A stretch of DNA of 64,000 nt. Source: Smittia aterrima. Lineage: Eukaryota; Arthropoda; Insecta; Diptera; Chironomidae. The notes beneath the pieces are model-generated. The model searched no databases and was not told the DNA's origin. It worked only from the letters and a program-made list of their open reading frames with translations. The translations under genes and the position numbers were made by a program. Below are positions 45,871 through 59,246 of this stretch, in pieces (within the stretch, counting starts at the first letter, position 1; every line of letters begins with the position of its first letter). The DNA lies in the NCBI GenBank assembly GCA_033063855.1, contig CP093829.1, positions 20,739,537 through 20,803,536 of the forward strand, given 5' to 3'.

Positions 45871-48800
45871 AATGACAGACACCTCCACAGAAACTCCTAA
45901 TGGATGTTACAAAAGATTTATGAGACTTGTAACCTGACTAAATATCAGATTGCGTGCAATCAAGAGGCGCCATCAATGAGTTCAAGTGCTTATTCATCCC
46001 ATGATGACTTAAGTGCAGCTCAACAATACAATGAGGAATAATAAGGCAATGCACTTACTCTGTACATCACTTAACTTCCAACCTAGTCAGAGTTTGATTT
46101 AACAATTTAAAATTCTCGTGAGAAATCGCAGGCAATGCTTAAACTCAAGATCCTCACGTGCACTTAAACTTAAATGTTTTTCTTGGTGACTATGAAGCTT
46201 AAATCTTAACTGGAATGTAAAGGGCTACACTCTTTGGTACATGAGCTTGTGTAAACAAAGAAGCTACAAATGAATTTTAAGATCAGTTCCAGGTGCGGAC
46301 TAAACTCGATTTTATATCTTAATCAGAGTCAAATTTCAATTATAAAATCAACATAGCGCCCTTGCTTTTTCTCTCCTAAAGTAAATCCGAAAGATAAACA
46401 AATAATTTATTGATGAAAGTTCAATCTGGCAACGAGGCTCAATTCCTCATGAAAAGCAGACTTTCCCTCCCACACAATTTTTATTTCATTGTCATCTTTG
46501 CTTCTTCAAAGATTCGTTCGGATATTTCATAAATTCTTCACAAGAAAATAAAAATGTACAGCAGATTGTCAACGAAAGTTTTTTTTATGGCGCAGTGAGG
46601 AAAATAAATTTGATGCGGCTAATGTTGATGCTGTTCGGACATTTATTATGGATTTTCATCCAAAAGAAAAAATTGCTACTGACATTTAAGAGTTCAAAGC
46701 CGTAAATGTGAACGAAAAGCTCTAAACGTTTGTAGTTTTACTTTATTTTCCTCGAATTGATAGTTCAATGTTTTAACAACAAGTGCAAACATTTTCTAAG
46801 AAGCTGCGAAGAATAACATTTTATTTCTTCTTTTGAGAAAGTATTTTTAGCTCTTTTACGAAATGAAAACCTTTTTTCAAAGACATCAGAGAAAATGTCG
46901 AAGAAAATGGATTGCGAAAAGATTCATCTTTGCCTTAGATTGCATAAATCATTTGCTTGTGACGCCTAGATAAAAAGGAAGATTCTTCTTTTCCCAGTTA
47001 ACTCAAAAGCTGTCAGTGGCATGATCAATTAAACTAGAATTTGACTCAACAACAGCAAACCAATTGATTTTATTGCGAATCTTTTTTAATTATTATTACC
47101 CACTTAAGAAAGTTGCTCTGACCTCAATGTTTGTGCTCTAAACTTTTCAGAAGTTTACGATGAATATTTTACATTTTATCCAATAGTTGACTTCAAAACT
47201 TTATTTCCGGTCACAACTTTACAAAAACTCAAATGAGGAGGATACTCGGAGTGAAGAGGGAGGAATGAAATGTCATGTTTTTTATTTGAACAGCATTTTG
47301 CCTCTAGGGCTGAACCGAAGTTGATTCGAATCCTCTAAAAATCTGGCGCCGAGAGTAATCAACATAAAACGCGTCGTCAAAAACGTTGCATAGAAGAGTC
47401 TTTGAACGAGTGATATAAAATCTGGTTAATACTCATAAAACAAACATGCCTCAAAATACACAAACTCATAACAGTTCTGAGAAGGTTTCGTTTATACGAT
47501 CGCGGATTATTCATTTTCATCCTGTTCAAACGCGTTGACCAGCACAAGGCTAATCATGGAAACTTTCCCTCATTTAATCTAATTTCGAGGTCGCTTTGAA
47601 TATCACAAATTGTAATTCAGTTTTATTGCATTTAACATTTGTATTTCACTTCACTATCTCAATTTGATTCACTGGACCCTTAACTAATCTAAGCACAAAT
47701 TGATATAAATTGAACTCAGACATATAAAAACATTCTCATTGTCACTTAAGTAGAGTTACGATGAAGTAATTTCTTATCAGCTGCATTCCGAGCGCATCTT
47801 GAGACAATGAATTTTTAATTAAGCAATCGTCGGCTAAATCGAAAGCTGTCGTTGCTTTTTAAAGTTTTATTAAATGATTAAGGGAAAGTCTTCAAGTAGA
47901 ATAACAATTAATTAAATCCTTAGTCAGATGTTGTTTAAGATCAAAAGTTCAAATTGGAGAAATTATCCAAACTATTCTTGTTCTGACAAAGTTTGTTTCG
48001 AATGCAGAAATTTATTTTTAAACGAAAATAAATTCCTGAAAGTTCATTTTAAAAATATTCACGCAAATAAATTTTAACGATTGAAGTGCGAAAAATATTG
48101 TGAAATGCCAAGAGAATTTAATTTTGTTAATTACGAAACATTGTTCGTTGCAAGATGAATGAGTCATTCATGAGAATGTAATCGTGGATGTTTTACTATG
48201 CAACAGAGCGGACAAACCATTTTATGGTGATGACAAATGGCGACAGCTATTGAGTTTAACGACTCCCAATCAAGTTTCGATTCAACCCTAGAGGAAGAAA
48301 AAAATTATGCAAACAGAACTCGTCATCCATTTCGTCCCTCACTCATTAGAGATTCATAAAGTTATGACCGGAAATGAAGTTATATTTGTTGACTTTTGAC
48401 CGGTACTCGATGGAGTGTGTAAATATCAGAATTCAATGAACCGGCCTAGTTCATTAAATTTAAGAATTTGAAGATATTCGGGTCAAAATAATTTTTCAAA
48501 AACAGAAAAATTCGCATTAAAATCAATTTAAATCTAAAAATACCGATCGTGTCATTGACAGCGTTTGGGTTTATGAGAGCAATTCATCAACAGGCGCCAA
48601 TATTTCGTTAACTTTTAAATTTTTCAAATTGCAAAGAATTTCTGTGAAATATTTTCAAATTAAAACCTCGAACTTTGCGAAATGAAAAATAATTTCAAAT
48701 GAGCAGACATCCGGATGATGAAAAAGAAAAACTTTAGTGGTCGAACCTGATTCAACGTGTTTTTACAATTTGTAAATTGTAAATTCTTCTCAAAGAAAAT

Positions 48801-50839
48801 CCGATTTGACCTATAAAACTTCATAATAAAACGATCGTTCTGAGTTGCGTTCGCACATGTTTTCAAAAAACGCTCGCGATGGTAAAATGTGTGGATGACA
48901 CGACCGAGTGAATGTAGAAACTGCCGATCGAACATCAACAGTAATTAACCGAGTCGAAAATGTTTTCTTTGCTGCACATAAAGTTGCGATGGCACTTTGC
49001 TGTTAATTTCATGCTTCTCGAGTTGAATATTACATAAACTATATAAATTCTTAAAACAACATTTCCGATTTCTTCAGCTCGCCTCAGACCTCGTTGCCAG
49101 ATTAATTCTTTCATCGGAAAATTGTTTGTTTATTTTTTGAAACTTCTCGTGGGTGAAAAGCGTGAGACATTGGATCGGGCGCTACGTTCTTGGCCATTTG
49201 CGTCGACTAGAATTCAATCTGGCTCAAGTTTCTTAAGATTTAAAAAGAAGCAAAAGCTCTTTTCATATTATTTCATGCCATTTCTTTGTTTACTAATCTG
49301 AGGCTCAGATTCTGAGCGAAGAGTTTTCTTTCTCTTTACCATAAAATATAAATTCCCGTCTGTGTTTAAAAATAAACTTTAAGTCGGTTGGAAGTGCAAT
49401 GTTGTTGCATAGTGAGTGCGGTGCCGTTGCTTTTATTACTCATTGTAGTCTTAGCCTGCGCTTGAGTCATCATGAGATGAATAAACAAATGGATTTATTA
49501 AATGGCGTCTTTTGTTATGAGCAGATCTAAACATGTCGTGACGATTTTAATAAAAGAAACATCAGAACTTTCCAACTGAATTAATTTTTAATCAAAATAA
49601 CTTTCCAATCAATTTCAATTTCTCTTGTTAAGTGCGAAGGACCTTGATCTCTGTTCCAAATCAATTACTTCTGGCTTCTCATTTCATTTACCGTCAATCC
49701 ATCAAATCTCTCTTCACATGATTTGCCCGGACTCGAGAATGCCTTCAACGCCCCGCAAATTCAATTAATTTATAGAAACGAGTTAAAAGCAAAGTGCTGA
49801 AAGCTGAGAAATTCACCAATTAAATTAAAAGTTGTTACGACTTGCAGATGAATGCAAAAAATAATTTTCTCCGATTCCTTGTATGGGGGCCAACAGCAGC
49901 TTTAAGACGCACCCGTTGAAAAATGTGATCTCTCAAGCCTTATTCTCATTATTCAATTCGTTTGCTGTGTTGGAGATTGTCTCGAGCATCAAAACAAATC
50001 TTTCATCTCTCAACGTCGGTTTGCGTTGGTTCATCTGCACAAATTAATGAAATTTTCTTCTTCTTTATGTCACATTTGTATGCGATGCGTCTAAACTACA
50101 TTTGCATAAGCAAACTCATTCAAACTCACACAATTGCGAGCGACCATCCAACAAAAGACGCGAAATGAAAAACTTTTTTCAGTTGGAAGTCAAGAAGAAA
50201 ACTTTATATTTCGATTCTCACCATGTGGTGCTTTGCAGTAGTCTACAGACGGCCATTAAACGTCAAATGAAATCATCACTTTAGCAAAAAACATTTACAT
50301 AAAGGACAAGTTCCATTTGATGGTTAATATCAACAGCAACGTGAGGGCGGATACTGAAAGTCGTAGCGATAACAAAAGCCGGGGTGATTAACAATCGAAT
50401 TGAAGTTATGCATTGCAATATGAAAATGAGAGAATCAAGTTTCACTCTACAGCAGAACATTCATATTTTCCTCAAGCGCATGGAACTCATGAGCGTAGAC
50501 TGATCGAAATTTAAGTCGAAATGAAATTGAAGGAGGGCCGCAACTCGAGCAGAAAGATATCATAAATTACTTCAATTCATTTCTACATCGCAACAAAACT
50601 CTCCATTCAACTCTTTTTCCCTTTTTTTAATTGACTTTGAACATTTTGCAACCGTCCCGTTAATCGTGCTCCAGCTACTGAAGCTACATTGAATGAACTC
50701 GTTTATTGAATGAAAATTAATTTTTAGTTTCGTGCTACAAACTTCAAATTCTATTTATGAAACTGATAAATGCATAAGATTTATGAGACTCCTAAGGTTA
50801 TGTCAATCTTGTTTCTGGTATTGCTCATACGTGATGATG

Positions 50840-51835
50840 TTCTTTGTAAACTTTTGACTGATCTTCGACGCAGGTCGGAGAAGGAAATAAATTTTCGGTT
50901 TGTTTCTTAAGTAATTTATGTTTGAGAGAACGTAAAGAATTAGGGAAGTGTCGTCTAGATGTCAAAACAAACTCTGAGAAGAGAGAATTCAATTCAAGTG
51001 CTTGCAAGGAAGGCAGATAAGGTTAAGAGCAGCAGCATTAGATGCACAAGGTTCAGTATTTCATACGCTCCGACGCCCCATTGCTCTTAGTTTCAATTAA
51101 ATTTCATCGTTTATCAGTGGGAAAATAATTTTCGAAAGAGATAAGACTCCCGACGTATTACAAGCATTGTAAATGTTTGAACTGGGAACACACACGTAAT
51201 GTGCGTTTATTGCTTTAGTTTCCAACTTCTTCCGAATTTAAACAAAACTTTTTTATTTTCATTGGCGAAACTTGATTCTGCATGACATCATCGATTTTAA
51301 AATTCTCTGCAGAACCCTTTTCACCAATTTCATGCAAAAATTGTTTGTTCTTATTCCTTCATCGCAGCGGAAGTAATTTCTGTTAATACAAAATTTGTTT
51401 TCGCATTATCCTGAGTAGGTTTCTAAAAAAGAAAAATCTTTTCAACCTTAAATTCAAATTTTCAATGAAATTGTTATTCAAAGTCCCCAAAATCCTGCAG
51501 AGATTGTCACAGCATTGTATTAAATAAATAATGAGATTAACACAATAGGCCGAGCAAAACCTGACGCAATTTCAAATTAAACTCTTGTTGTTCGGAAAAT
51601 TCGCTAAACTTGAACAACCAATGAAGTGAAAACATTTACTCGCCGCTGATCAAAGAAGTAGTGAGATGAATATTTTAATTGGGAATTATGTCGCTTGCCA
51701 GTGTAACCGCAAATCAAAATCTTTACATGACGTGAACTTCAAGTTTGATTCGCTATCGTCAGAAATCATAAAAACTAACATTAGAGAGAAAATGTAGTTC
51801 ATACTCTTTTCAGTATTTATAAATCTTTAGCGACG
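50840..51835 (-). repeat. Inverted duplication, right arm
   Basis: Reverse-complement counterpart of 44930-45870. It contains about 32 bp near 51424-51456 that are absent from the left arm, between the GAAAATTTGAA and AAACCTACTCAGG landmarks. Both arms carry the same roughly 32-codon open stretch (QALELNSLFSEFVLTSRRHF...). It has no ATG, and the sequence is equally similar outside it, so it is unlikely to be coding. Confidence 0.85.
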
Positions 51836-54800
51836 TTGTCATGTTTTCAAAAGAAACACAAAATATTGTAAGAAAATATTAAATTGAAAATAAATCCAGA
51901 TTAGATCTGTGCGAGTTCGATGACATCTCGATTTTACTCTGTGTCATATAAAAGAGAAATTACTGGTTTCACTTATTCACTCGAATTAGTAATGCGAGAA
52001 GCATTTCTTTAACTAAATCTAAAAACTATTTTTTATTCTACTTCTCAGAATATCAAATCGAGAGCAAGAGCATTCGATCGAGAAAGATTATAAGTTCATG
52101 ATTCTTGATCATTTATTAATGGAAGTCAATAATCTTCAACTTAGTATCGAGCGGTTTCAATTGACGACTTAATTCGATAATCAGATGCCTATCGGCTTCG
52201 ATAGTGATGAGTGTTTTTTAATAATTGAAACCCGAGGAGCTGAAATGATTTTATGCTTAATGAGACGTTCTTGAAAATTTCTTCAATAAATAAAATTGCT
52301 TTATTAAATAGCTGCACTCGAAGTCGGAATTATGCTGTAGACGCGGATACGATTTCAACCACAAACAATGGCGATTGAAGATGATGGGAGTGTATGCTCT
52401 TAAAGCGAAAGAATGTTCATAAACGCTCTGAGGAATCATGAACCGCCACATTTTCGCCTCATCGTCTCCATAATTTATTCTAAGCTACGTAGACTTCTTC
52501 TTAAATCAATTGACGCTTCTAATTTTCTCTCACTCTTTCCGTTGTGCACTCGTCAAACTAAAATTCTTAAAAAATTCAAAAACAAATCGCAAGAGGATGA
52601 TGATGTCAAATATGAGCCAACCGGAAATAAATCACTGCAAAGTATTTTTCAATTGAAATCTGAGACAATTTCTTGTTATAAGAAGCTGATAAGAATTCTG
52701 ACTCAAACCATCGAAACAAACCGAACTTTTCTATTTTTAACTTTTGGTATTTGTCATTCTGTTGAAATGTTTTTCCGCGAAGCACTTAAAGCAGCAAGTG
52801 ACAGAATGTATGCACAATCAATTCCGTTCGCAATGAATGTTTTTAACTTCAAATGAACTTTGTCAGCAAATGGTAAACTTGAATCGCGAGCTTCCGGTGA
52901 GTAATTCAAGTATCGAACGGTTTTGGTTATTGCACGCAAGACATTTAGGTAAATATTTGAATATTAGGCAAACAACGATTTCATCATCGTTTAACATCTT
53001 TCTTTCATATTTACAATTTGTCTTCTTTGCACAAAGAAGATGTGTCCGGCGAACAGAAGAATATAAAATTAGTCACAAACGGAAATATAAAGGCAAAGAC
53101 GTGCAGTTCACTTCGTATTTGCGAATCTATAAATAGCAGCCGGCGAATGAAACTGTTATTCGCTCAGAAAGTAAATACGATGCATCATCTAAAGCAATCG
53201 GGGATTTCGCACGTTTTACTGATTTCCACTCGTGCCTGATTAAGCTCACGAAAATTGACAAAGCCTTGAACTTGAGGGTAAATACTCGAAAAGCCAAAAA
53301 TTTATTATCGCTCAGACGAAATTGCTAAAGTTTTTTTGTATTCCCGTGACAACAATTTGAATAAACTGACAATAAATAAATTGAAAAGCGATAAAATAAC
53401 TTGTTGGTCTAAGAAAGAACAACACTTTGTGTCAGAAACTCAAAACACAAAGTTCGAATTTGATTGCCCCCTGCTCAACTAACTTTGTTGTTTTGTTTGT
53501 GAGGTAATTTAGTGAAAAATATTTTTTGGCCACTTAGATTGCAAATCATAAATCACGAGAAAAATATTTGCTACGGTTGAAAGCTTTATCAATATTCTGA
53601 GCCTGAGCCTGACTCGTCTAATGAGCCAAATGAAATTAAATATTAGTCCTACCGGATTGAGGAAAGCGAAAACACATTTTTTCACGGTCTATTGTTATTC
53701 TTAAATTTCCCTAAATAAACGCAACCCACGAAAAATCGATCGAACGAATTGCTTGTGTGTGTATGTGTAAATCATCATCTCTCGGGAGAAGGAGATTGCA
53801 AACTAATTTTCTGCGAAATTATTGTCAGCAGACGAAACGGGAAAAATGGTTTATGTTCAGACAAAGAAGAGTTGCAATATGTTAATGGCGTAAATATTCC
53901 TACCGTCAAAATATCCAAGGCAAGCGATGAAGAATGTGTGCGGCAGTCGTCGAATCAAACCAGACGAAAGTATTCCAGGTTTCAACAATTTCTTTAGATT
54001 TCTTTCTAAAGTATGCACTTATTGCAAATTATTTATTTATAAATTCACTGAGAACATGAATGATTCAATCATAATTAACACAAACTTCTAAACTCTTGAT
54101 AAACCATCAAATGTTTTTCGCTCTGTCTCGATTAATACATAGCACGGTTGCTTCACGAATTGAACTGAATTGAAGTGTCGAAAAAATTTCACAAAACGAT
54201 ATTCGCCGAAGCTTACTCAGTTATTTGAGCAACTGAACAACAAGTTGAGAAAACTCGTAGGCCATTCTGAAACAACTGATAATTAAAAATTTGATTAAGT
54301 GTGTAGACGAAAAACAACGAATAATTCGAATTTCTCATGATGCAAGTTGGAAATAAGATGAAGCTGTCTTTATTTTGTAAATAGTTTAATTGAAACGGAA
54401 ATGATAAGTTTTCTTTCCAAGAAGACCAAGTTTATCAGTTGTTTCAGTTTACCCCTCGTAGACGAGTTCAACGAAATTAGTCATCTCGGTTTTCTGTAGT
54501 TTCTAAAAATCGAAAATAGAAGAGAAAATAAAAGACGACGTATTGTAATTCTTGGGTAAATCTTTATAAATCATTTTATGTGGTGAACGGCTCCTTTTCC
54601 GATGTTTTCCTGTTTTAATTCTGATGAGGGAAGAAGTTCTCAAGGTTTGAAAAAAAAAAGTTTTGTTGTTGCTTTTGTAGAATTGAAATATTTTTGACAA
54701 TTCTATTCAATCAATAGTTAGTTGACTTGAGTGATCGCACTTAGCAAATACCTATCAATCCAATCATTAGTTAGCTAGTTAAAGTGATTTCATTTATTTC

Positions 54801-55256
54801 TTGATTTTGAAAATCTTAAGTAGTTGAACACCACCAAGGGCGGTTCAGCTACAAAGAAGCAAACGAATTTTTTTAGAGTCACCGATCTTGCTTAGCGATA
54901 AAAAGGAATTTCAAGTTTTACTGAGTTTTTAGTGTCTTAAAAATAGTAAAACGTTTTAATTTCGTTCTATAACCGTATGAGAATAGATTTCAATCAGTAG
55001 TAAGTGTCGGGAAATTGAATTATGTGCCCAAAAAGTGACTAAAGAAATATTGCTTTCGTGAAGAGAAAAAATCTTTCGTCCTCCATTTAATATTTAAGGC
55101 GTTGTTCTTTCTTTTTCGCTTGTTAAAAAATTTGTGCCTTTAATATCGAACCGCATTGTGAGCGGAAGTGTTTGTTGCAAAGTCATCATCTAATCAAAGT
55201 TTTTCTGATTTCTTTAATTTTCCCGGAATCGTCTCAAACAACCGTCAATAGAAATC

Positions 55257-56513
55257 ATGGCAGCAATCCGCAAAAAGTTAGTCATTGTTGGCGACGGTGC
55301 ATGTGGCAAAACTTGTCTGCTGATCGTCTTCAGTAAGGATCAATTCCCAGAAGTCTATGTGCCAACAGTCTTCGAAAATTATGTGGCTGATATCGAAGTC
55401 GATGGAAAGCAGGTGAGTTGGTGTCTGGTGCAAAAAAAATAAAAGATAAGAGGAGCGGAACATAGTTTTTTGTGATGTATGTATCATCATCATCTGTTAG
55501 TTTTCTTCCATTTCACGAGAGTGCGTTATGTCTTCTTTGTTCGTGGCATGAATTCCGAATCAATCATTAAGATAGTTCTCGTGTGCTGATAAAGTGTGCT
55601 GCTTGTTGCTCCAGAATTTCCAATCAAGCACATCACATACATACGAGAGAATAAATATTTCTTTTCTTCTCTCCACCGCCGACCGTTTTACAGAGTCTGC
55701 GTAATTTACTTTTCGCAAATCTCAATTTCTTTCCATCAATTTTTCTTCTTTTGTCCAGAGCTCGCACACATTACTTAAATCGATGCCAGACGCTGTTTCG
55801 TCCGAGCTCGAGTCTTGTTTATTATTTTATTGAAGACAGAGACGGCACGCTCTCTCGCAAAACGGATCTGATCGCTCTTGATTTCCAAGAAAAAAAACTT
55901 CGTTCATATTTCGCGCGATGAGTAATCGCCAAGAATGCCGCACGTTATGAAACAATACAAAAGTCAACGTTCCGTTTCATATGTTGAAATGAAACAATAT
56001 TTGACATCTCTCTTTTATTATTTATCTTTAGGTTGAGCTGGCCTTATGGGATACGGCTGGACAAGAAGATTACGACAGACTGCGCCCTTTGAGCTATCCA
56101 GACACAGATGTGATCCTTATGTGCTTCTCCGTAGACTCGCCAGATTCATTGGAAAATATTCCAGAAAAGTGGACACCAGAGGTAAACATTTCTCTCTGTT
56201 TTCTCGAAATGATAATAACATTTACGTTTTTTCTTTGTAGGTGAAACATTTCTGTCCGAATGTTCCAATCATCTTAGTCGGAAACAAAAAAGATCTTCGC
56301 AATGATCCGCACACAATCAAAGAGCTTGCCAAAATGAAGCAAGAGCCGGTGAAGCCTTCTGAGGGCAAAGCGATGTTTGAGAAAATCAATGCGTTTGCAT
56401 ATTTGGAGTGCTCGGCCAAATCAAAGGAAGGTGTTCGCGAAGTGTTTGAAACGGCAACAAGAGCAGCCTTGCAAGTAAAAAAGAAGAAGAAGAACCGATG
56501 TACATTACTTTAA
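55257..56513 (+). CDS. Rho1: Rho1 (RhoA-type) small GTPase
   Basis: Three exons, 55257-55412, 56032-56181 and 56241-56513, give 192 residues. This RhoA orthologue controls actomyosin contractility, cytokinesis and epithelial morphogenesis through ROCK and formins at the plasma membrane. Motifs present are the P-loop GDGACGKT, switch I VPTVFENYVADIEVDGKQ, switch II WDTAGQEDYDRLRPLSYPDT, NKKDLR, the Rho insert (about residues 123-137) and ECSAKSKEGV. A polybasic KKKKK precedes CTLL, a geranylgeranylation CAAX box. Intron 1 (619 bp) is long for this region. An AATAAA lies at 56759-56764, about 245 bp after the stop. Confidence 0.97.
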
Positions 56514-59246
56514 ATCCTTGGACAGCATCGTAACGGTATACTCCGCATAAAGCAAACGAAACAAAAACACTTTTTAAATTTTATGTGCTAAATTTTCTCG
56601 TCGATTATCAAGGAAATATTTTCATCTTTTTTGATAACTCGTCACGAGAAAAATACACTAACTTCATCATTTTCAATAATATTTTCAATAATAATTAAAC
56701 ACAAAGAAGAAGAAAAAACTGAGAAACAATGAAAATGTTTCGTTTTTAAACCAAAACCAATAAAAATATTATTGGACCAAAAAAATGTAAAAAAACATGA
56801 TCGACGCCTTTTTATTATTTTGTAACATATTCAATCCTTGCACATTGTTTCAGATCCTTCCAGTCCACTTTATGAGTTTCCCTCTTTATTTTCGTATTTC
56901 ATCATAACAAAGCCAGCACAAAACAGAAAAACTTTACTTTAAGGAATAGAAAGCTTTTATTTCAATCATTTTTATTTTTCGTTCAAGAAGCGTTCCATCT
57001 CTGAAAGCGATTCCCTATAAACTCTCACAAGTAAAATTGAAATGAAATTTGTATAAAATGAATAAATCTTTTTGATAAAAGAAGAACAAAGGCCTAATTT
57101 TGTATCAAATGCAAATGCATATTAAATGTGTAATGTGTATCGTGCGCGTTTGTCTCTCCCATTTGTCCTTCGCTGACAAAATAACACTAAATCCAAACTT
57201 AATCATGTTTATAAATTGATGTTGTATAAGATTTGAATACTAAAGCAAGACCCCGCTTTGCGCGGATGTTAGACTTAAACCACCAGCTTCAGAAACTCTA
57301 TTTGATCATGAGGAAATCAGAAATAAAACTAAGAGAATATCATTTTGACAATTTTCTAAACAAAATCATGCGTGAGTGAAAGTTAGAATCATTCTCTAAA
57401 ATTAATCTAAGGAATCTTAGGGAAACGGACTTCTTCAGTTTCCCTTCTTCTTCTCTGTCTCCGAAACTATTGATAAAAGTGCCTGATTTGTGTAGCCTGA
57501 TGTGAAATTTCCTTTGTCTTGACTTGTTACTTTGAAAGGTGAAATGATTGATTGAAAAGTGTTGAAAATATCATTGAAGGCAAATCCAGAAACGAGAAGA
57601 TTTGAGTTTCCCTTAAAAAAATCAATGCCTATCTGTTGTATTTGTACTTATCAGCTAAATAAATTAAAAGAGCTGCCAAGGATCCAAAGTTTCTTGCATT
57701 CATTCTAAACTGTAATGCGCGTAATCGTGTTGAGAGTATTTCCTTGAGAGGCAAACTATTTGAAACATAATCGCTAATGAATCTTATTGATAACGTAAAA
57801 AATTTTAATACTTGAGCAAAGAAAAAAAAATTCTTATAATAAAAATTAAACGAAAAGATTTTTTAAACTGATTGAAGTTGATTCCGTTGTCTAATAATTA
57901 ATGGAGCAAATGATTCAAATTTACGCTGGGACAGGAAGAGCTTTTTAAAAGCTCATGACTAACTTAAAAAGCTAAATCTACTTCGATATAAAAGAAATGA
58001 AATTATCAAAAATGGTTTGATCAGCTTCCGATTGATTGTTTTATGTTGTGTTGCATTTTATGAGTCATTTTAAGAGCAGCCTGCAAGAAAATTGATCAAA
58101 ATAATATTTTTATCGTTTAAAATTATTGAAATAAAGACCAAGAAAGAAAACATTAAGAAGAACAAATCTTTTAGACTTAGATGAACGTGACACAACCGGA
58201 GCAGTTATCGTTTGAAGATAAGAACTGATAAGAGAAGTGGAACGTGGAATTTTAATAGCGACGAGAGGGTCAAAAGTAGTTGAAGGTAATTTCCTAAAAC
58301 GCAAAAGCTTGAATCCATTCGACGAGAGTTCAACAACACATAATAACGCGAGACGACGAAGCTTTTATTAAAGTGGTTATTTTTATCCGCTTTTCCTACA
58401 AAAAATCATTTATAAATGGAACGAATATTCGTCACTCGGATTCCATTCGAAGGCCACAAGTAGAAGGAAATATTACGACGCGAGGAAATATCGTGCTTAA
58501 GCTGAATTAAAACTCTCGTCGTTATCCTTTTTTAGACGTTCGCATTTCTTCGCTTCGTTGGCTTTGTAAACGAAAATTTAGGCTTTTGTCACTTTTATCA
58601 TCGATATTCATCCTTCGATCTATAAGTGCGTCGTGTTTATTTTTAGGCTTTGACGTTCGACGAAATAATAATCAGCTTGTTTCAAAAAAAAGTTCTCTTG
58701 ACGTCAAAAACATTCAAAAATAAAAACTTTTCCAACGAATGAAACTAAGAGCGTCGAAGGCTTCGAATATGATATCAATTCTGTCAACTGACAGTCGGCA
58801 TCTTATAATATTCTCTCTGTTTGTTCGCACGCAAAACGCCACATGATTCAGGACATTCATGCGCATTCGAAAAATGAGCGAAGGAGAACTTTTTCGCTGC
58901 TTGAAGCCTTTCTCGTTTTCTTTTCACAATTTACAACTCGACGAGACATGAACAAGCTCACTTGCTTTTGAGCCTTCGATTATTGGAAAACTAAGATTTT
59001 TCTGTGCTATCATAGTGAGAGAGTGAAGTTAGACATGAAACGAATAATGTGAACAGTTTCTTACAAGATTTGAAAGCTTTTCGAGTCTTGGAAAAGTTTT
59101 CAAAAAAAGTTTCTCACTAAGTTTTCGATTCTTCATCGTCTGATCTACTTCGAAAGGAAACTCAGCTTAAAACCACAAGCATATCTTACTTCTAATCTTT
59201 AAACTGCTGTGATTGTCGGTGGAGCTTGAAAAATCGAAAGCGAAAA
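56514..59246. other. Intergenic stretch between Rho1 and Ric
   Basis: Holds the Rho1 3' UTR (poly(A) signal 56759-56764) and, at its right end, the Ric promoter and leader. I see no supported coding frame, RNA gene or repeat in the 2.4 kb between. Confidence 0.5.

Larger units (their letters stand above)
43114..55256. other. 12-kb non-coding stretch between dystroglycan and Rho1
   Basis: The two flanking genes are divergent, so both promoters lie in or beside it. No convincing exon, RNA gene or transposon was found. Open frames at 44514-44699 (minus) and 52413-52856 (plus, 147 codons, ATG start) lack family likeness or splice and promoter support. The notable content is the inverted duplication at 44.93-45.87 and 50.84-51.83 kb. 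A stretch this long is out of keeping with the dense packing elsewhere and suggests regulatory content or non-coding 5' exons of either gene. Confidence 0.6.

Noticed and set aside
45686..45871. Conserved 32-codon open stretch shared by both arms of the inverted duplication
   Set aside because: Begins at TTG and the arms are equally similar outside it, so frame conservation is not needed to explain it.
52413..52856. 147-codon ATG-initiated plus-strand frame
   Set aside because: Composition and lack of motifs fit chance in AT-rich DNA; kept as a low-priority item for RNA-seq.
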